From an uncultured Collinsella sp. (GTDB lineage: Bacteria > Actinomycetota > Coriobacteriia > Coriobacteriales > Coriobacteriaceae), in the NCBI GenBank assembly GCA_902493125.1, contig CABUOF010000035.1, forward strand, positions 1-21,297: a DNA stretch of 21,297 nucleotides. The letters run 5' to 3'. Positions 1 to 6,360 of this stretch are shown piece after piece. The notes under the pieces were generated by a model. That model did no database searches. It was not told the origin of the DNA and was given only the letters and a program-made list of their open reading frames with translations. Each line of letters begins with the position of its first letter. The first letter of the stretch is position 1. A program made the translations under genes and the position numbers.

Positions 1-132
1 GCCCGCAGCGTCAACGATGGGAGGCGTAGGCACGCTGGCCTTGGCAAGCAGGTTTCCGTCCTCATCGAACAGACCCTCCTTGACCGAGGTGCCGCCGACG
101 TCGATGCCGATGTAATACTGCTTAGGTTCCAT
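1..132 (-). CDS. ROK family sugar kinase, N-terminal 44 residues (truncated by window edge)
   Basis: The reverse strand reads MEPKQYYIGIDVGGTSVKEG and continues open to the window edge. The DVGGTSVK stretch at residues 11-18 is the phosphate-binding motif of the ROK/ASKHA fold, and the following G-L-F-D-E-D-G-N-L turn is typical of ROK kinases such as glucokinase and beta-glucoside kinase. The ATG at 132-130 is preceded by AAAGGTGG, a fair ribosome site. The gene lies downstream of the beta-glucoside PTS operon on the same strand but is separated from it by an intrinsic terminator (276-315), so it probably has its own promoter in 133-275. By context it could phosphorylate the free glucose released by the GH1 enzyme, but the substrate cannot be read from 44 residues. 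Family call is confident; exact function is not. Confidence 0.85.
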   Translation of the reverse strand, partial: MEPKQYYIGIDVGGTSVKEGLFDEDGNLLAKASVPTPPIVDAAG

Positions 133-186
133 GGGAGCCCACCTTTCTCGTTTAAACATTGCCTGTATGGTACCGCTCCCAAGGCA

Positions 187-227
187 AAAACCTACCAAAA
201 AGGGACAGGTTTATTTTGGCAGGTTTT
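187..227. repeat. REP-like inverted repeat, GGGAC/TTTTGGCAGGTT family, copy 1
   Basis: AAAACCTACCAAAA (187-200) and TTTTGGCAGGTTTT (214-227) are complementary at 13 of 14 positions around a 13-base spacer that contains GGGACAGGTTTA. The unit GGGACAGGTTTATTTTGGC at 202-220 reappears, in diverged form, as both arms of the palindrome at 4080-4165. It lies between the ROK start codon and the terminator at 276-315, so it is in the probable promoter or leader of the ROK gene. It may be a dispersed REP-type element or a protein-binding site; the sequence alone does not decide. Confidence 0.6.
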
Positions 228-275
228 ATCTGGGGAAATGCAATTGGCTGCTCAACAGGCCGCACAAGACCATCC

Positions 276-315
276 TCAAAAATAAAGGCGCCGGGAGGCG
301 GAGACTCCCGGCGCC
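276..315 (-). terminator. Rho-independent terminator after the PTS operon
   Basis: GGCGCCGGGAG (287-297) and CTCCCGGCGCC (305-315) form a perfect 11-bp GC-rich stem with a 7-base loop. On the minus strand the stem is followed directly by TTTATTTTTG (286 downward). It lies about 60 bases after the EIIA stop and should end the PTS transcript before the ROK gene. Confidence 0.9.
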
Positions 316-373
316 CATCAAAGGGACTGTGTTGTCTGTTGGACGGCACGGTCCGTCGTGGCGATAGCGCCGA

Positions 374-706
374 CTAGGCCTGAAGTGCCTGCAGCTGCTT
401 GTGGATTTCGATGAGCTCCGTCGCCATGACGCGCATGGTCTCGGTGCCGGCCATCTGGTCCTCGGCATGCAGCAAAATCAACGGAGCCTCACCGTTACGC
501 TCGCCGTTGGCCTCCTTCTTCAGAAGCCCCATGTGAACATCGTGGCCACCGTTATAGGCCTCGTCACCCTGCTTGATAAGCTCCTCGGCGGCGTCAAAAT
601 CGCCCTCCTTGGCCTTTTGCACGGCATTGATGTACATGCTCTTGGCGGTACCGACGTAGCTGATGATCTCGAAGCAGGTCATCTGCAGTTCGTTCATATC
701 CTCCAT
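374..706 (-). CDS. PTS lactose/cellobiose-family EIIA
   Basis: About 110 residues, the normal size of a lac-family EIIA (PF02255), an all-helical trimeric cytoplasmic phosphocarrier that passes phosphate from HPr to EIIB. The N-terminal ELQMTCFEIISYVGTAKSMY and the LLHAEDQMAGTE motif are characteristic; the histidine in LLHAED (residue 80 from this start) matches the phosphorylated His of the LVHAQDH motif in LacF/ChbA. The open frame runs up to a GTG at 715 that abuts the EIIB stop codon. I prefer the ATG at 706, because AGGTG overlapping the EIIB stop sits at proper spacing; an ATG at 697 is another option. It is the last gene of the operon, tightly coupled to EIIB, and followed by a terminator. 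Confidence 0.92.
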   Translation of the reverse strand: MEDMNELQMTCFEIISYVGTAKSMYINAVQKAKEGDFDAAEELIKQGDEAYNGGHDVHMGLLKKEANGERNGEAPLILLHAEDQMAGTETMRVMATELIEIHKQLQALQA

Positions 707-715
707 GCGAAGCAC

Positions 716-1018
716 CTAGCCCATCACGCTGACGCAGTGGTCGATGATGCCGGCAGCGTTCATGCGGCCGTAGTCGACCATGTTGATGACCTCGACCGGA
801 AAACGACCGGCGGCCTCCTTCTCAAAATCGCCCTTGGTGTAGCCGATCTGCGGGCCAAGCAGCAACATGTCGCACTCGTCCAGATGATCGTGGGCCTCGT
901 TCATGGGACGAGCCTCGACCTCAATATCCAGGCCACGGTTTGCAACCTCGGCCTGCATCTTCTGGACCAGCAGGCTCGTGGACATACCGGCATTGCAGCA
1001 GAGCATGATCTTCTTCAT
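716..1018 (-). CDS. PTS lactose/cellobiose-family EIIB
   Basis: A 100-residue protein starting MKKIMLCCNAGMSTSLLVQK. The C-x-AGMSTSLLV loop is the phosphocysteine signature of lactose/cellobiose/chitobiose EIIB (PF02302); by alignment with E. coli ChbB (FCSAGMSTS) Cys8 is the residue phosphorylated by EIIA. The LLGPQIGYTKGDF and PVEVINMVDYGRMNAAGII blocks also match ChbB-like proteins. Cytoplasmic; it hands phosphate to sugar bound by EIIC. The ATG is preceded by AAGGAGG at ideal spacing. It is separated from EIIC by 160 bases carrying a stable hairpin, and its stop codon nearly touches the start of EIIA. Confidence 0.95.
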   Translation of the reverse strand: MKKIMLCCNAGMSTSLLVQKMQAEVANRGLDIEVEARPMNEAHDHLDECDMLLLGPQIGYTKGDFEKEAAGRFPVEVINMVDYGRMNAAGIIDHCVSVMG

Positions 1019-1117
1019 GGTTTCCTCCTTATAACTGCGCGGCGCGCAGACGACGACTGGTTTTATTCCTTGCGGCTATTGTGCCCACCCCCTGCATCTT
1101 TACACAAGGGAGAGAGC

Positions 1118-1150
1118 TGCGGGCACCGGCACCGCGTACCGGCGCCCGCA
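1118..1150 (-). other. Intercistronic hairpin between EIIC and EIIB
   Basis: TGCGGGCACCGG (1118-1129) and CCGGCGCCCGCA (1139-1150) pair over 12 bp around a 9-base loop. On the minus strand, the operon's sense strand, the single imperfect position becomes a G-U pair, so the RNA stem is continuous. It is followed by GCTCTCTCCC rather than a U tract, so it is unlikely to be an efficient terminator. Plausible roles are 3' end protection of the EIIC message or partial attenuation setting EIIB/EIIA levels. Confidence 0.6.
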
Positions 1151-1178
1151 AAGGTGAAAGGGACGAACGTTAGGCGTT

Positions 1179-2522
1179 CTACTCGGCGAGAGCCTCCTGC
1201 TTGGCGATTGCCTTCTCGGAAATCTTCATAAAGGGTAGGTAGACGGCCATGCCAATGACAATCTCGAGAGCCTGCCACACGCCGGCGCGCCAGTCAAAGC
1301 CCGTAGCGAGCAGGGCATTGATGACGGGAGGCATAGTCCAGGGCACCTGGGCGATGCAGGGGCTGATGATGCCTGCGCAGGTAAGGCCATAGGTGACGCC
1401 GATGAACAGATCGGGAAGGAGGACAAACGGAATCATGAGCGGCAGGTTGTACACGATGGGGTAACCGTAGATAACCGGCTCGTTGATGTTGAACAGACCA
1501 GGCAGGATAGCCATCTTGGAAACGGTCTCGGAAGCCTTGTTCTTGGAGAACAGGAGCGTGTCGAGCAGGAGCATGAGGGTGCAGCCCGAGCCGCCGATGA
1601 GGGCGAAGCTGTTAACGATCTGCATGTTCATGTAGTGATCGGGCTGGATGGTGCCACCGGCGGCAAAGGTAGCCATGTTGTCGACGATGAGCATGGTCAG
1701 GATCGGCTCGACGGTAGCGCCAGAGATGGTGGACTGGTGAATACCGACGCAGAACAGCAGGTTAGCAAGGGTGTAGATGAGGATAACAGCCCACGGACCG
1801 GCGTTCATGATGTTCTTGAGCGGGTTGGAGATGCACGTGGAGATGATGGCGCACAGATCGGTGCCGGCGCACACGGCAAGCAGGGCTGCGGCAAGAGCGA
1901 AGATTGCGAGGTTGAGCAGCATCGGGATCATGACGTTGAAGGAGTTGGAGACCGCGGGAGGCACGCCCTCGCCCAGCTTAACCTTGAGCTTCTCGACGCC
2001 AGAAATCTTGATGAAGAGCGAGACGGAGAGCAGAGCGATGATAATGGCCGAGAACAGACCGTTGGTGCCGGTGTTGGCAGTCGAAAGGGCGCCCGTGACC
2101 TCGGCGGAGGTGATCTTGTCGGTGAGCAGCGGGCTCGTGGCGGCAAGCGAGGCGGTGATCTGCTGCGGCATCATGATGACGAAGGCAGAGATGGCGACGA
2201 CCACGCAAGCGAGCGGGTTATCGAAACGCTTGTTCTTGGCGAGGCTGTAGCCAATCAATCCGGCCAAGATAATGGCAGAGACATTGAGGGTGCCCAACGT
2301 AATTGCCGAGCCCCACGTCTGAAGGTTGGCAAGGCCCGCCGCATCGAGCGGGAACAGAGGGAACACGACGTTGTTAATAAGAACCGCGATACCCGCAAGG
2401 ATATAGAGCGGCGTGATGGTCGCGAAGGCGTCACGCAGGGAACGCAGGTGAACCTGGTTTCCCACCTTCGCAGAGACCTCGGCAAACTTGTCGAGGAAGC
2501 TCTTTCCGTTGTCACTGGCCAT
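1179..2522 (-). CDS. PTS cellobiose/lactose-family EIIC permease
   Basis: A 447-residue polytopic membrane protein of the EIIC family (PF02378), cellobiose/lactose/chitobiose subgroup, the translocating channel of the PTS. An amphipathic N-terminal segment (residues about 1-30) is followed by about ten hydrophobic segments. The GIHQS motif (His262) and the FNINEPVIYGYP motif (Glu348) correspond to the substrate-binding His and Glu seen in ChbC-type transporters. The ATG at 2522 is preceded by AGGAG at six bases. It sits between the GH1 gene and EIIB on the same strand. A separate IIC with separate IIA and IIB, plus a GH1 6-phospho-glucosidase, points to cellobiose or another beta-glucoside. 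Substrate identity is inference. Confidence 0.93.
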   Translation of the reverse strand: MASDNGKSFLDKFAEVSAKVGNQVHLRSLRDAFATITPLYILAGIAVLINNVVFPLFPLDAAGLANLQTWGSAITLGTLNVSAIILAGLIGYSLAKNKRFDNPLACVVVAISAFVIMMPQQITASLAATSPLLTDKITSAEVTGALSTANTGTNGLFSAIIIALLSVSLFIKISGVEKLKVKLGEGVPPAVSNSFNVMIPMLLNLAIFALAAALLAVCAGTDLCAIISTCISNPLKNIMNAGPWAVILIYTLANLLFCVGIHQSTISGATVEPILTMLIVDNMATFAAGGTIQPDHYMNMQIVNSFALIGGSGCTLMLLLDTLLFSKNKASETVSKMAILPGLFNINEPVIYGYPIVYNLPLMIPFVLLPDLFIGVTYGLTCAGIISPCIAQVPWTMPPVINALLATGFDWRAGVWQALEIVIGMAVYLPFMKISEKAIAKQEALAE

Positions 2523-2604
2523 GATTGCTCCTAACTTTCAAATCCGGCCTTTTCCTATGCGCACGGTGGTCTGTCGCCCTCTGCCACCAGATGTGCCATG
2601 TGTT

Positions 2605-2637
2605 GCGCGCGGCGGCGCGCGGTCTGGGCGTTCGCCC
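2605..2637 (-). other. Two tandem intercistronic hairpins between the GH1 gene and EIIC
   Basis: GCGCGC (2605-2610) and GCGCGC (2615-2620) form a 6-bp stem with a 4-base loop; next to it GGGC (2626-2629) and GCCC (2634-2637) form a short stem with a tetraloop. Both lie just after the GH1 stop codon on the operon strand and lack a U tract. They could slow 3' decay of the GH1 message or mark a processing point. The short stems could also be chance in GC-rich sequence. Confidence 0.4.
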
Positions 2638-2642
2638 GGTCG

Positions 2643-4043
2643 CTAATCAACCACGTGGGTCGTGGCGACCTGTTTGAGCCAGGCTGCCGACTTCTTAAGG
2701 CGGCGCTTGTAGCCGTCCATGAGATCGACCTCGACAAAGCCATAGCGATTCTTAAAGGCATTGGCCCAAGACCAGTTATCGATGACGGCCCAGTAGTGAT
2801 AGCCCCGGCATTTGGCGCCCTCGGAGATTGCCTTGGCAACCCACTCCAGGTGTTGGCGCACAAAGTCGACTCGGTAGTCATCCTGGATGGTTCCTTCGGC
2901 GTCACGGTTCTTGTATTCGTCCATGATGCCGATGCCGTTCTCGGAAACGAACCACTCAAGATCGGGGTAGTTCTTAGCGCAGTCCATGCCAAAGTCGTAG
3001 AGGCCCTGCGGGTAGATCTCCCAGCCGCGGCTCTCGTTCATAACGGCGTCGGGCCACACGTACTCGTCGGCAAAGTGCGGCAGACCGTACTGGTCGATCT
3101 TGCTCGCCGGCGCCTGAACGCGCGTGGGGTGGTAGTAGTTGCAGCCGAGCCAGTCGACAACACCCTGCTTGAGAATCTCTTGGTCGCCGGCACGGAACGG
3201 GAGCTTAACGCCGCCCTCGGCCAGGCTGTCGAGCACGTCGGCAGGAAGCTCGCCCTTGGTAATAAGGTCGAGCCACCAGCGATTGTTGATGCCGCTGGTC
3301 ATACGCACGGCCTCGAGGTCTGCCTCGCTGGGGTTCTCCTTGGTGTAGACCGGAGTAAAGCAGTTGATCATGCCGATCTTGGCATCGGCGCGAACAGCGC
3401 CCTCGTCATAGGCGCGACGATAGTTGGCCACGGCCAGCGCGTGCGCCAGCGAGATGTGATATTGCACGGTGCGAGCGCGGTTGAAGTCGTGGAGTTGCGG
3501 GAACCACACGCCCTCCTGATAGCGCTGCTCGGGCTCGACGATGGGCTCGTTAAAGGTGAACCAGTACTTAATCTCCTGGCCAAACTCGTGGAAGGCGACG
3601 TCGGCGTAATGCGCGTAAGCCTCGACAACTTCACGGCTCTCCCAGCCGCCACGGTTAAAGAGGTAGGTGGGCATGTCAAAGTGGTACAGGTTGACGAACG
3701 GCTCCAGACCAGCCTCGCGAGAGGCGCGGAACAGTTCGTGATACCACGCAGCGCCCTCCTCATTAAGGTTGCCGTCGGCATCGAGCAGACGGCTCCACTG
3801 AATGGAAGTGCGATAGGTATCCAGGCCCAAGTCCTTCAAAATGCGAAAGTCTTCCTGGTACTTGGCCATAAAGTCATTGCCGGCATAAGAGCCAACGCAG
3901 TTGTAGAACGAACCCAGATCCTGGATGGACCAGGTGTCCCACAGGTTCTCGAGCTTGCCGCCTTGGTTCCACTGACCCTCAGTCTGCGGGCCGGACATAG
4001 CAGCGCCAAAGAAGAAGTCGTTGGGCAGCTGATACTGTGCCAT
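2643..4043 (-). CDS. 6-phospho-beta-glucosidase, glycoside hydrolase family 1
   Basis: A 466-residue GH1 enzyme of normal length (PF00232), a TIM barrel hydrolysing the phosphorylated beta-glucoside delivered by the PTS to glucose 6-phosphate and an aglycone or glucose. The acid/base is Glu166 in TFNEP and the nucleophile Glu368 in VSENG. The N-terminal FFFGAAMSGPQTEG is the GH1 N-terminal signature. Near the C-terminus SWANAFKNRYGF (from Ser425) aligns with the Ser-Lys-Tyr loop that binds the 6-phosphate in LacG-type enzymes, with Ser and Tyr conserved and the Lys one residue earlier. The open frame extends to a TTG at 4046, but the ATG at 4043 has GAGG at suitable distance and I use that. 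First gene of the PTS operon. Confidence 0.93.
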   Translation of the reverse strand: MAQYQLPNDFFFGAAMSGPQTEGQWNQGGKLENLWDTWSIQDLGSFYNCVGSYAGNDFMAKYQEDFRILKDLGLDTYRTSIQWSRLLDADGNLNEEGAAWYHELFRASREAGLEPFVNLYHFDMPTYLFNRGGWESREVVEAYAHYADVAFHEFGQEIKYWFTFNEPIVEPEQRYQEGVWFPQLHDFNRARTVQYHISLAHALAVANYRRAYDEGAVRADAKIGMINCFTPVYTKENPSEADLEAVRMTSGINNRWWLDLITKGELPADVLDSLAEGGVKLPFRAGDQEILKQGVVDWLGCNYYHPTRVQAPASKIDQYGLPHFADEYVWPDAVMNESRGWEIYPQGLYDFGMDCAKNYPDLEWFVSENGIGIMDEYKNRDAEGTIQDDYRVDFVRQHLEWVAKAISEGAKCRGYHYWAVIDNWSWANAFKNRYGFVEVDLMDGYKRRLKKSAAWLKQVATTHVVD

Positions 4044-4079
4044 CAAAGTCCTCGCTTTCGTGTTCTAGAGCTTCCGGTT

Positions 4080-4165
4080 GGAGACGGGTTTGCTTTGGCA
4101 GGTTATCCGGCGCGGGCGCGCACCGGTCATACCGATATCCAACCTGCCAAAACAAAACCGTCCCC
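4080..4165. repeat. REP/MITE-like palindrome, GGGAC/TTTTGGCAGGTT family, copy 2
   Basis: The 25-base arms at 4080-4104 and 4141-4165 are inverted copies matching at 22 of 25 positions, each ending in TTTGGCAGGTT at its inner side and beginning near GRGACGG at its outer side. The 36-base centre is GC-rich. The same unit appears at 202-227. The element lies within the likely 5' leader of the PTS operon, about 40 bases upstream of the GH1 start codon and downstream of the proposed promoter, so the operon RNA would carry a long hairpin. Confidence 0.7.
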
Positions 4166-4210
4166 AAACGGTCAATCCTGGTCTGCTGCAGGATTCCGTT
4201 CGTTGCTTAA

Positions 4211-4238
4211 ACTATAGCGCTCTAATTCTAAAAGTAAA
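4211..4238 (-). promoter_or_regulatory. Candidate sigma-70-type promoter of the PTS operon
   Basis: On the minus strand TTTACT (4238-4233) and TATAGT (4216-4211) are spaced by 16 bases, matching the -35 and -10 consensus at 4/6 and 5/6 positions. The predicted start near 4204 gives a leader of about 160 bases that contains the palindrome at 4080-4165. The 303-bp divergent region 4044-4346 also has an AT-rich stretch before the GntR gene with a TATACT (4305-4310) and a small ATAC-N8-GTAT palindrome (4306-4321), a possible GntR operator. All are predictions by eye. Confidence 0.45.
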
Positions 4239-4346
4239 GCGTCTTTTTCTTTTTTCTTTCTCGAGCTTCTTAGATAAAGGTTATATGGGTGCCTTGTTAA
4301 GGGTTATACTTACTTGCGTATTGATATATGTCGGAAAGGAGGTTCA

Positions 4347-5066
4347 ATGATTCCCAAATACGAGGCGATAGCTGCAGATATTCGTCGAAGCATCGAGGAT
4401 GGCACTCTTAAACCGGGCGACAAGCTTCCCACCGTCGTTGAGTTCTGCGAGCTCTATAGCGTTTCCAAAATCACCGTCAAACGAGCTATTGAACAAATCA
4501 CCGAAGAAGGTCTTATTACCAGCCGACGCGGATCGGGTACCTACGTTAAGGACACGGCGGGACTTCCCGGTCAGGCGTTTTTCCAGGGCAAAAACGACCG
4601 TGCCCAGGGCTTTTCGTATGAGCACCGCGGGGAGAAGGTGACCTCGGTGGTCTACGATTTCTCGATTGTTAATCCACCAGCGGACATCGCAGCCCAGCTG
4701 GGAATTGCCGAGGATGACTTTGCCTATCACATCGTGCGTGTGCGTCAGGCCGATGAGAAGCCCATCGTTATCGAGTACACCTACATGCCCCTCGAGCTGA
4801 TTCCGGGGCTGAAAAAGAAGGACCTGTACGGATCGGTCTACCACTTCATCCGCGAGCAATGCGGGCTGAAAATTTCGAGCTTCCACCGTACCATTCGCGC
4901 CGTGGCAGCAACCGAGGAAGAAGCCAATCGCCTGGACACCAAACCTGGCTCTCCCCTGCTCGAGCTCACCCAGATTGGCTTTTTGGACAGCGGCGCCGCC
5001 TTTGAGTATTCGGTCTCGCGCAACGTTGGCGACCGCTTTGAGTTGCACAACGTAACGTTGGCATAG
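4347..5066 (+). CDS. GntR family transcriptional regulator, HutC/UTRA subfamily
   Basis: A 239-residue regulator. Residues about 3-68 form the GntR winged helix-turn-helix (YEAIAADIRRSIEDGTLKPG, recognition region SKITVKRAIEQI, wing RRGSGTYV). Residues about 95-232 form the UTRA ligand-binding domain (PF07702), with the usual VRQADEKPIVIEYTYMP and SPLLELTQIGF blocks, which in relatives binds phosphosugars or similar effectors. The open frame begins at a TTG at 4314, but the ATG at 4347 has a near-perfect AAAGGAGG five bases upstream and is clearly the start. It is divergent from the PTS operon and most likely represses it in response to a phosphorylated beta-glucoside or glucose 6-phosphate; that is inference from position. 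manA follows 74 bases downstream and may be cotranscribed. Confidence 0.92.
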   Translation: MIPKYEAIAADIRRSIEDGTLKPGDKLPTVVEFCELYSVSKITVKRAIEQITEEGLITSRRGSGTYVKDTAGLPGQAFFQGKNDRAQGFSYEHRGEKVTSVVYDFSIVNPPADIAAQLGIAEDDFAYHIVRVRQADEKPIVIEYTYMPLELIPGLKKKDLYGSVYHFIREQCGLKISSFHRTIRAVAATEEEANRLDTKPGSPLLELTQIGFLDSGAAFEYSVSRNVGDRFELHNVTLA

Positions 5067-5081
5067 GTTTTTGTAGTCATC

Positions 5082-5117
5082 CGGGCGCTCGCTTTGAGCT
5101 GTTTTGTGCAGCGCCCG
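5082..5117 (+). other. Hairpin between the GntR gene and manA
   Basis: CGGGCGCT (5082-5089) and AGCGCCCG (5110-5117) form a perfect 8-bp stem with a 20-base loop. No U tract follows; the ribosome site of manA (GGGGGT) begins about ten bases later. It could be a weak attenuator or an element affecting manA translation. Confidence 0.4.
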
Positions 5118-5140
5118 CACAACACAATGGGGGTATAAAC

Positions 5141-6073
5141 ATGTCCGATTTGATTAAGCTGACGCCGATCTTTCACGAGAAGATCTGGGGCGGCCGCCAG
5201 CTCGAAACCGTATTTGGTTACGACATTCCCGATGGTCCCATCGGTGAGTGCTGGGCCATCTCGGCCCACCCCAACGGCGACTGCCAGATCGCTGAGGGCC
5301 CGTACGCCGGCCACACGCTGTCGTGGCTGTGGGCCGAGCACCGCGAGCTCTTTGGCAACTGTGAAGGCAAGGAGTTCCCGCTGCTCATCAAGATTCTGGA
5401 CGCCAAGGACGACCTTTCGATCCAGATTCACCCCAACGACGAGTACGCCGCCAAGCACGAGAACGGCAGCTTGGGCAAAACCGAGTGCTGGTATGTGCTG
5501 GACTGCGAGCCCGGTGCCACGATCATTGTCGGCCAGCGCGCCAAGGACCGCGTCGAGGCCGCACAGATGATCGAGGAAGGCCGTTGGGACGACATGCTCA
5601 ACGTGCTGCCGATCCACAAGGGCGACTTTTTCCAGATTGATTCCGGTACCGTGCATGCCATCAAGACCGGCACGCTCATTTTGGAGACGCAGCAGTCGAG
5701 CGACGTGACGTATCGTCTGTACGACTACGACCGCCCCGGCACCGACGGCAAGCTGCGCCCACTGCACATTGAGCAGAGCCTCGATTGCATCGACTTTGAT
5801 GCTCAGGCTCCGACCGACGGCACGGTAACCGCACCCGAGGTCGATGGCGTGACCGAGCTCGAGTCTAACTCCTGCTACACCGTCGATCGCGTGCGTGTCG
5901 ACGGCAGCAAGACCCTCGACCAGCGCTGGCCCTTCATGTGTCTGTCGGTCATCGACGGCGAAGGCACCATCTGCGGCGACCCCGTCCACAAGGGAAGCCA
6001 CCTGCTGGCTCCGAGCACCGTCGGCTCCATCGACCTCGAAGGCAAGATGGAACTGATCATCAGCCACCTCTAG
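5141..6073 (+). CDS. manA: Mannose-6-phosphate isomerase, class I
   Basis: A 310-residue cupin enzyme that interconverts mannose 6-phosphate and fructose 6-phosphate, using zinc, in the cytoplasm. The compact length is that of Gram-positive ManA. Zinc ligands are visible: His97 in LSIQIHPND, Glu115 in GKTECWYVL and His172 in SGTVHAIKTG; the DVTYRLYDYDRPG block with its conserved Arg follows. The N-terminal FHEKIWGG signature is also present. The ATG is preceded by GGGGGT at six bases. It follows the GntR gene on the same strand, consistent with sugar uptake feeding glycolysis or GDP-mannose synthesis. A strong hairpin (6100-6133) follows the stop codon. Confidence 0.95.
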   Translation: MSDLIKLTPIFHEKIWGGRQLETVFGYDIPDGPIGECWAISAHPNGDCQIAEGPYAGHTLSWLWAEHRELFGNCEGKEFPLLIKILDAKDDLSIQIHPNDEYAAKHENGSLGKTECWYVLDCEPGATIIVGQRAKDRVEAAQMIEEGRWDDMLNVLPIHKGDFFQIDSGTVHAIKTGTLILETQQSSDVTYRLYDYDRPGTDGKLRPLHIEQSLDCIDFDAQAPTDGTVTAPEVDGVTELESNSCYTVDRVRVDGSKTLDQRWPFMCLSVIDGEGTICGDPVHKGSHLLAPSTVGSIDLEGKMELIISHL

Positions 6074-6099
6074 GTCACAACAACAACCAAAACGAAACA

Positions 6100-6133
6100 A
6101 GGGGCTCCCCCGTTCATCAACGGAGGAGCCCCT
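6100..6133. terminator. Terminator hairpin between convergent manA and pcrA
   Basis: AGGGGCTCCCCCGTT (6100-6114) and AACGGAGGAGCCCCT (6119-6133) form a 15-bp stem with one imperfect pair and a CATC loop. It begins 27 bases after the manA stop. The T-rich side is on the minus strand (TTGTTTCGTTTTGG), where the imperfect pair becomes G-U, so it may also stop transcripts arriving from pcrA. Confidence 0.75.
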
Positions 6134-6231
6134 ACTCGTATCTACATTTCAGCCCACCCGGTTCTCCAAATCAAAAAGCGGACGAGCAGAGCAACGTTCG
6201 CAAGCTGCAGGCCAAAACGCCACAAGGAAGA

Positions 6232-6346
6232 GGGCGCGCCGGGGGCTTTGGTCGATCGCGAGTTCCGCACGAGCCGGAGAGCACTTAATGTGCTCTCCGT
6301 GCGAGCAGGACTGCCCGAGCAGGCGACCAAAGCCCCCGGCGCGCCC
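6232..6346. repeat. Nested palindrome with perfect 23-bp outer arms and 10-bp inner arms
   Basis: Outer arms at 6232-6254 and 6324-6346 are perfect 23-base inverted copies, GC-rich at the outer end and ending in GGCTTTGGTCG at the inner end. Within the centre, CGGAGAGCAC (6275-6284) and GTGCTCTCCG (6290-6299) form a second perfect stem around TTAAT, with CGCA/TGCG possibly extending it beyond a bulge. The structure begins 15 bases after the pcrA stop codon on the minus strand, in the convergent gap with manA. It could be a cruciform-forming terminator or a dispersed palindromic element. No open frame or U tract belongs to it. Confidence 0.75.
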
Positions 6347-6360
6347 GGTCAACCTCGCAG

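Noticed and set aside
2598..4217. A 539-codon open frame antisense to the GH1 gene.
   Set aside because: GH1 catalytic motifs are intact on the minus strand; the antisense product shows no family features.
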